Positions 6,287-8,070 of a stretch of DNA of 8,070 bases are shown one piece after another. Position numbers and translations under genes: made by a program. Source of the DNA: Ruminiclostridium sp. (GTDB taxonomy: Bacteria; Bacillota; Clostridia; DSM-8532); NCBI GenBank assembly GCA_003535195.1, contig DOHN01000138.1:1-8070 (forward strand), read 5' to 3'. The first letter of the stretch is position 1. Each line of letters begins with the position of its first letter. The notes under the pieces are model-generated. The model was given only the letters and a program-made list of their open reading frames with translations. It searched no databases and was not told where the DNA came from.

Positions 6287-7333
6287 TTATTTGAACTTAC
6301 CTATACCAAGGTATTTGTTAGTCTCCGCCGTACCCTCTTCTCTTGTGGTCTGCATTTCGGTTGCGGCGCGGATTGCATCGATAGTTTCAGGAATTGTAAC
6401 GCTTTCCTGCGGGATATTGATCGCATACATGATCTCGTCCCCTGTCTCCACGATACTATCTTCCCAGAGGCCGATCTCATACATGTCCCCGCGGCGGTTG
6501 CCCAGATCGCGGGCATATTTGAACAGAGACGCATTACCCTTAAAACCCTCGTCAATGGATACGACACGGATTCTGGGATGCTTCTGGAACTCCGCCAGTG
6601 CCATCTCCTTTGTAACCTTTTTCTTGCCTTTGGCTACAACAGTGATGATGTGTCCGTGAGTTACGGGCGTATGTACCAGAATACCGGTCGCATCCACATG
6701 CGGCATAATCGTCATCAGGTCGACCGCCTGATGAGACGGTGCCTTGTCGATCTGAAGTGCATTTGTGAGTCCGCGATGATAGTCTCCGGGATCGGCCACA
6801 CGGCGTATGATGGTAATCGCAACCCTTTCAATGCCAAATGCCCGGTCAAGGCAGTCCACAGATCGGATCAGACCCGTAGTATTGCAGGAAGTCAGCTTAA
6901 GATAGCTCTGACCGACGCCTTTTTCATAGTTTGCATACCCATGGAAAAATACATCGGCAACCGAATTCTTCTCGCCACCCTGGAAAATGGCCTTGACTCC
7001 CATTTTTTTGTAAATTTCCTTATTCTTTGCACCAACACCTGCAGGAGCGGAATCAAGCATGACGTCGACTTTTCCAACTAGCTCTTCAAAAGTGCCGGCC
7101 ACGGGAATCCTTTTTTTATCAAACGCGGCCTTGTCCGCACCTTCTACAAGATAAAGGTTGTACTTCACACCATTTGCACCTATCATGCCATTTTCATTGA
7201 GTGCCTGGATCGACAGGGTGGGCATCATATCTGCAACACCTACCAACTCCATATCACCCTGCATTGCTACACCATCAGCCAAGCGCTGCCCAATTGTGCC
7301 ATATCCCGCTACGCCAACTTTAATTTTAGCCAT
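6287..7333 (-). CDS. Type II (archaeal-type) glyceraldehyde-3-phosphate dehydrogenase
   Basis: The 348-residue protein is a phosphorylating GAPDH of the type II family typical of archaea, not the usual bacterial GapA. It would oxidise glyceraldehyde-3-phosphate with NAD(P) and phosphate to 1,3-bisphosphoglycerate. Visible are the Rossmann motif GYGTIGQR (10-17), GVGAKNKEIYKKMGVKAIFQ (99-118) followed by GGEK, the catalytic cysteine C150 in SCNTTGL, IRRVADPGD (176-184), KYARDLG (272-278) and NKYLGIGKFK at the end. The histidine cluster is HTPVTHGH (221-228), where archaeal enzymes usually have a form like TTLMHVH. The start has GTGAGGT upstream and lies about 59 bases from the predicted transcription start. 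It is the first gene of the operon, followed by archaeal-type PGK, so the two consecutive steps are encoded together. The cofactor preference and any activity on erythrose-4-phosphate or another aldehyde phosphate cannot be judged from sequence alone. Confidence 0.94.
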   Translation of the reverse strand: MAKIKVGVAGYGTIGQRLADGVAMQGDMELVGVADMMPTLSIQALNENGMIGANGVKYNLYLVEGADKAAFDKKRIPVAGTFEELVGKVDVMLDSAPAGVGAKNKEIYKKMGVKAIFQGGEKNSVADVFFHGYANYEKGVGQSYLKLTSCNTTGLIRSVDCLDRAFGIERVAITIIRRVADPGDYHRGLTNALQIDKAPSHQAVDLMTIMPHVDATGILVHTPVTHGHIITVVAKGKKKVTKEMALAEFQKHPRIRVVSIDEGFKGNASLFKYARDLGNRRGDMYEIGLWEDSIVETGDEIMYAINIPQESVTIPETIDAIRAATEMQTTREEGTAETNKYLGIGKFK

Positions 7334-7398
7334 AAAACTACCTCACATTTCGCAAATTTTATAGTTTTTATTGTGCAGTTCCTATCGTATTTACCAAT

Positions 7399-7427
7399 AT
7401 TATATTGTATGTTTGGCATATAGTCAA
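7399..7427 (-). promoter_or_regulatory. Sigma-A-type promoter of the GAPDH-PGK-racemase-transketolase operon
   Basis: Read on the minus strand, TTGACT (7427-7422) is followed after exactly 17 bases by TATAAT (7404-7399). Transcription would begin near 7392, giving a leader of about 59 bases before the GAPDH start. A near-perfect 13-base palindrome (CAATATTATATTG, 7395-7407) covers the -10 box and could be an operator, though AT-rich DNA often gives such palindromes by chance. Confidence 0.78.
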
Positions 7428-7428
7428 T

Positions 7429-7447
7429 AATATTTGGTTAATATTTG
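7429..7447. repeat. Two helically phased AATATTTG repeats upstream of the operon promoter
   Basis: AATATTTG occurs at 7429-7436 and again at 7440-7447, 11 bases apart start to start, that is one DNA helical turn, directly next to the -35 box of the minus-strand promoter. The arrangement is compatible with a regulator binding site or an AT-rich upstream element. The surrounding DNA is very AT-rich, so chance is not excluded. Confidence 0.4.
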
Positions 7448-7486
7448 TTTAGTTATTGTATCATCTCTACAAATTTGCTAATCAAT

Positions 7487-7515
7487 TTGACAATTTATAA
7501 AAAATCATATATATT
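7487..7515 (+). promoter_or_regulatory. Sigma-A-type promoter of the DeoR-family regulator gene
   Basis: A consensus TTGACA (7487-7492) is followed after 17 bases by TATATT (7510-7515). Transcription would start near 7522, about 55 bases before the regulator's ATG. The perfect tandem repeat at 7525-7542 would lie at the very beginning of the transcript, a position suited to autorepression. Confidence 0.68.
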
Positions 7516-7524
7516 AATTATTAA

Positions 7525-7542
7525 TTTGTACTGTTTGTACTG
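7525..7542. repeat. Perfect tandem 9-bp repeat, candidate DeoR-type operator
   Basis: TTTGTACTG is repeated twice head to tail with no gap (7525-7533 and 7534-7542), just downstream of the predicted plus-strand transcription start. Some DeoR-family proteins use short direct repeats as operators, so this is a candidate site for the adjacent regulator. The assignment is inference from position and shape. Confidence 0.5.
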
Positions 7543-7576
7543 TATGAATATTCCACAATTGAAGGTGTGTTTTTTT

Positions 7577-8070
7577 ATGAAGGATCAGCGTCGAAAAGAG
7601 ATGGAGCGCTTAATTACTGAACGTCAAAGTATGACTATGAAAGAGCTGTGCAGCACTTTTGGAATATCTATCAATACAGCAAGAGCCGATATCGCATATC
7701 TTATTAAAGCTGGGGCGGTTACAAAGGTGTATGGCGGTGTCAAGTGCAACCGCCCAAAACAGGTCTCGCTATTTTCAAGCCGTGCAACACAAAATGCCAG
7801 TATCAAGCAGCAGATTGCGAAGAAGGCCGCAGAATTGATTGTTGAAGGCGATATTATTTATGTGGATTCCGGCACTACTACGATGCACATACTTGAATAT
7901 ATACCCGATGATCTCCATATTACGATCGTCACGCCCAGCTTATACATCATATCGAATGTGTTTAACCGGCCGAATATAAAATTGATTGTCCTGCCGGGTA
8001 TATTGAACCGTCGGACTAACTCGCTGGCGGATGCAAGCACCTTTACAGAGCTTGCCAAATACCATCACAC
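7577..8070 (+). CDS. DeoR-family transcriptional regulator (3' end cut by window)
   Basis: The first 164 codons are present and the frame is still open at the window edge; DeoR-family proteins are normally about 250 residues, so roughly a third is missing. An N-terminal helix-turn-helix is visible at about residues 6-56 (MKELCSTFGISINTARADI, then AGAVTKVYGGV). It is followed by the start of the sugar-phosphate-binding DeoRC domain, including the signature YVDSGTTT (95-102) and a stretch typical of the family around IKLIVLPG (134-141). These proteins usually repress a neighbouring sugar catabolic operon until a phosphorylated sugar intermediate binds. The gene is divergent from the GAPDH-transketolase operon, with 243 bases between start codons, so that operon is its most likely target. 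The ATG has GAAGGTG about 9 bases upstream, separated by a run of T. An unusual point is an aspartate at residue 152, where a glycine is often found in the S-x-x-G motif; this is from memory. Confidence 0.9.
   Translation, partial: MKDQRRKEMERLITERQSMTMKELCSTFGISINTARADIAYLIKAGAVTKVYGGVKCNRPKQVSLFSSRATQNASIKQQIAKKAAELIVEGDIIYVDSGTTTMHILEYIPDDLHITIVTPSLYIISNVFNRPNIKLIVLPGILNRRTNSLADASTFTELAKYHH

Noticed and set aside
6272..6300. AAGGAG followed by ATG on the plus strand near the end of the GAPDH gene
   Set aside because: The frame it opens ends after four codons, so the ribosome-site-like sequence is coincidental.
1..8070. Mobile element, CRISPR array, tRNA or rRNA
   Set aside because: No transposase or integrase gene, terminal inverted repeats, regularly spaced repeats or RNA gene patterns were seen on either strand.

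Overview
The window looks like chromosomal DNA from a low-to-moderate-GC Gram-positive bacterium (Bacillota), probably an anaerobic Clostridia- or Negativicutes-like organism. This is inferred from strong GGAGG-type ribosome binding sites, AT-rich intergenic DNA with sigma-A-like promoters, GntR/FCD and DeoR regulators, a split transketolase and a LarA-type nickel racemase family member. No mobile element, RNA gene or CRISPR array was seen.

Layout. (1) Positions 24-1668 (+): a sugar epimerase/isomerase of the TIM-barrel D-tagatose 3-epimerase type, then a GntR/FCD transcription factor. (2) Positions 1685-1746: a GC-rich hairpin between convergent genes, with its T-run on the minus strand, ending the large operon. 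(3) Positions 7333 down to 1762 (-): a five-gene operon, in transcription order type II (archaeal-type) glyceraldehyde-3-phosphate dehydrogenase, archaeal-type phosphoglycerate kinase, LarA-family 2-hydroxyacid racemase/epimerase, transketolase N-terminal half and transketolase C-terminal half. A terminator-like hairpin separates the first two genes. The last codons of a malic enzyme survive as a remnant between the racemase gene and the transketolase genes. (4) Positions 7334-7576: an AT-rich divergent control region with a good promoter on each strand and several short repeats. (5) Position 7577 to the end (+): the first 164 codons of a DeoR-family regulator, cut by the window edge.

How it fits together. 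The split transketolase can release glyceraldehyde-3-phosphate (or another aldose phosphate) from a ketose phosphate. The GAPDH/PGK pair can oxidise an aldehyde phosphate through an acyl phosphate and recover ATP. The LarA homologue can invert the 2-hydroxyl of a hydroxy acid. The divergent DeoR-type regulator, a family that usually senses sugar phosphates, is the likely controller. This suggests an inducible sugar or sugar-acid catabolic module with its own archaeal-type lower-glycolysis step. The true substrate cannot be read from this window: no kinase, transporter or glycosidase is present. The least ordinary points are the archaeal-type GAPDH-PGK pair in a bacterial catabolic operon, the loss of a usually basic substrate-site residue in the PGK, the LarA homologue with all key residues inside a sugar-phosphate operon, and the malic-enzyme scar into which the racemase reading frame now runs.
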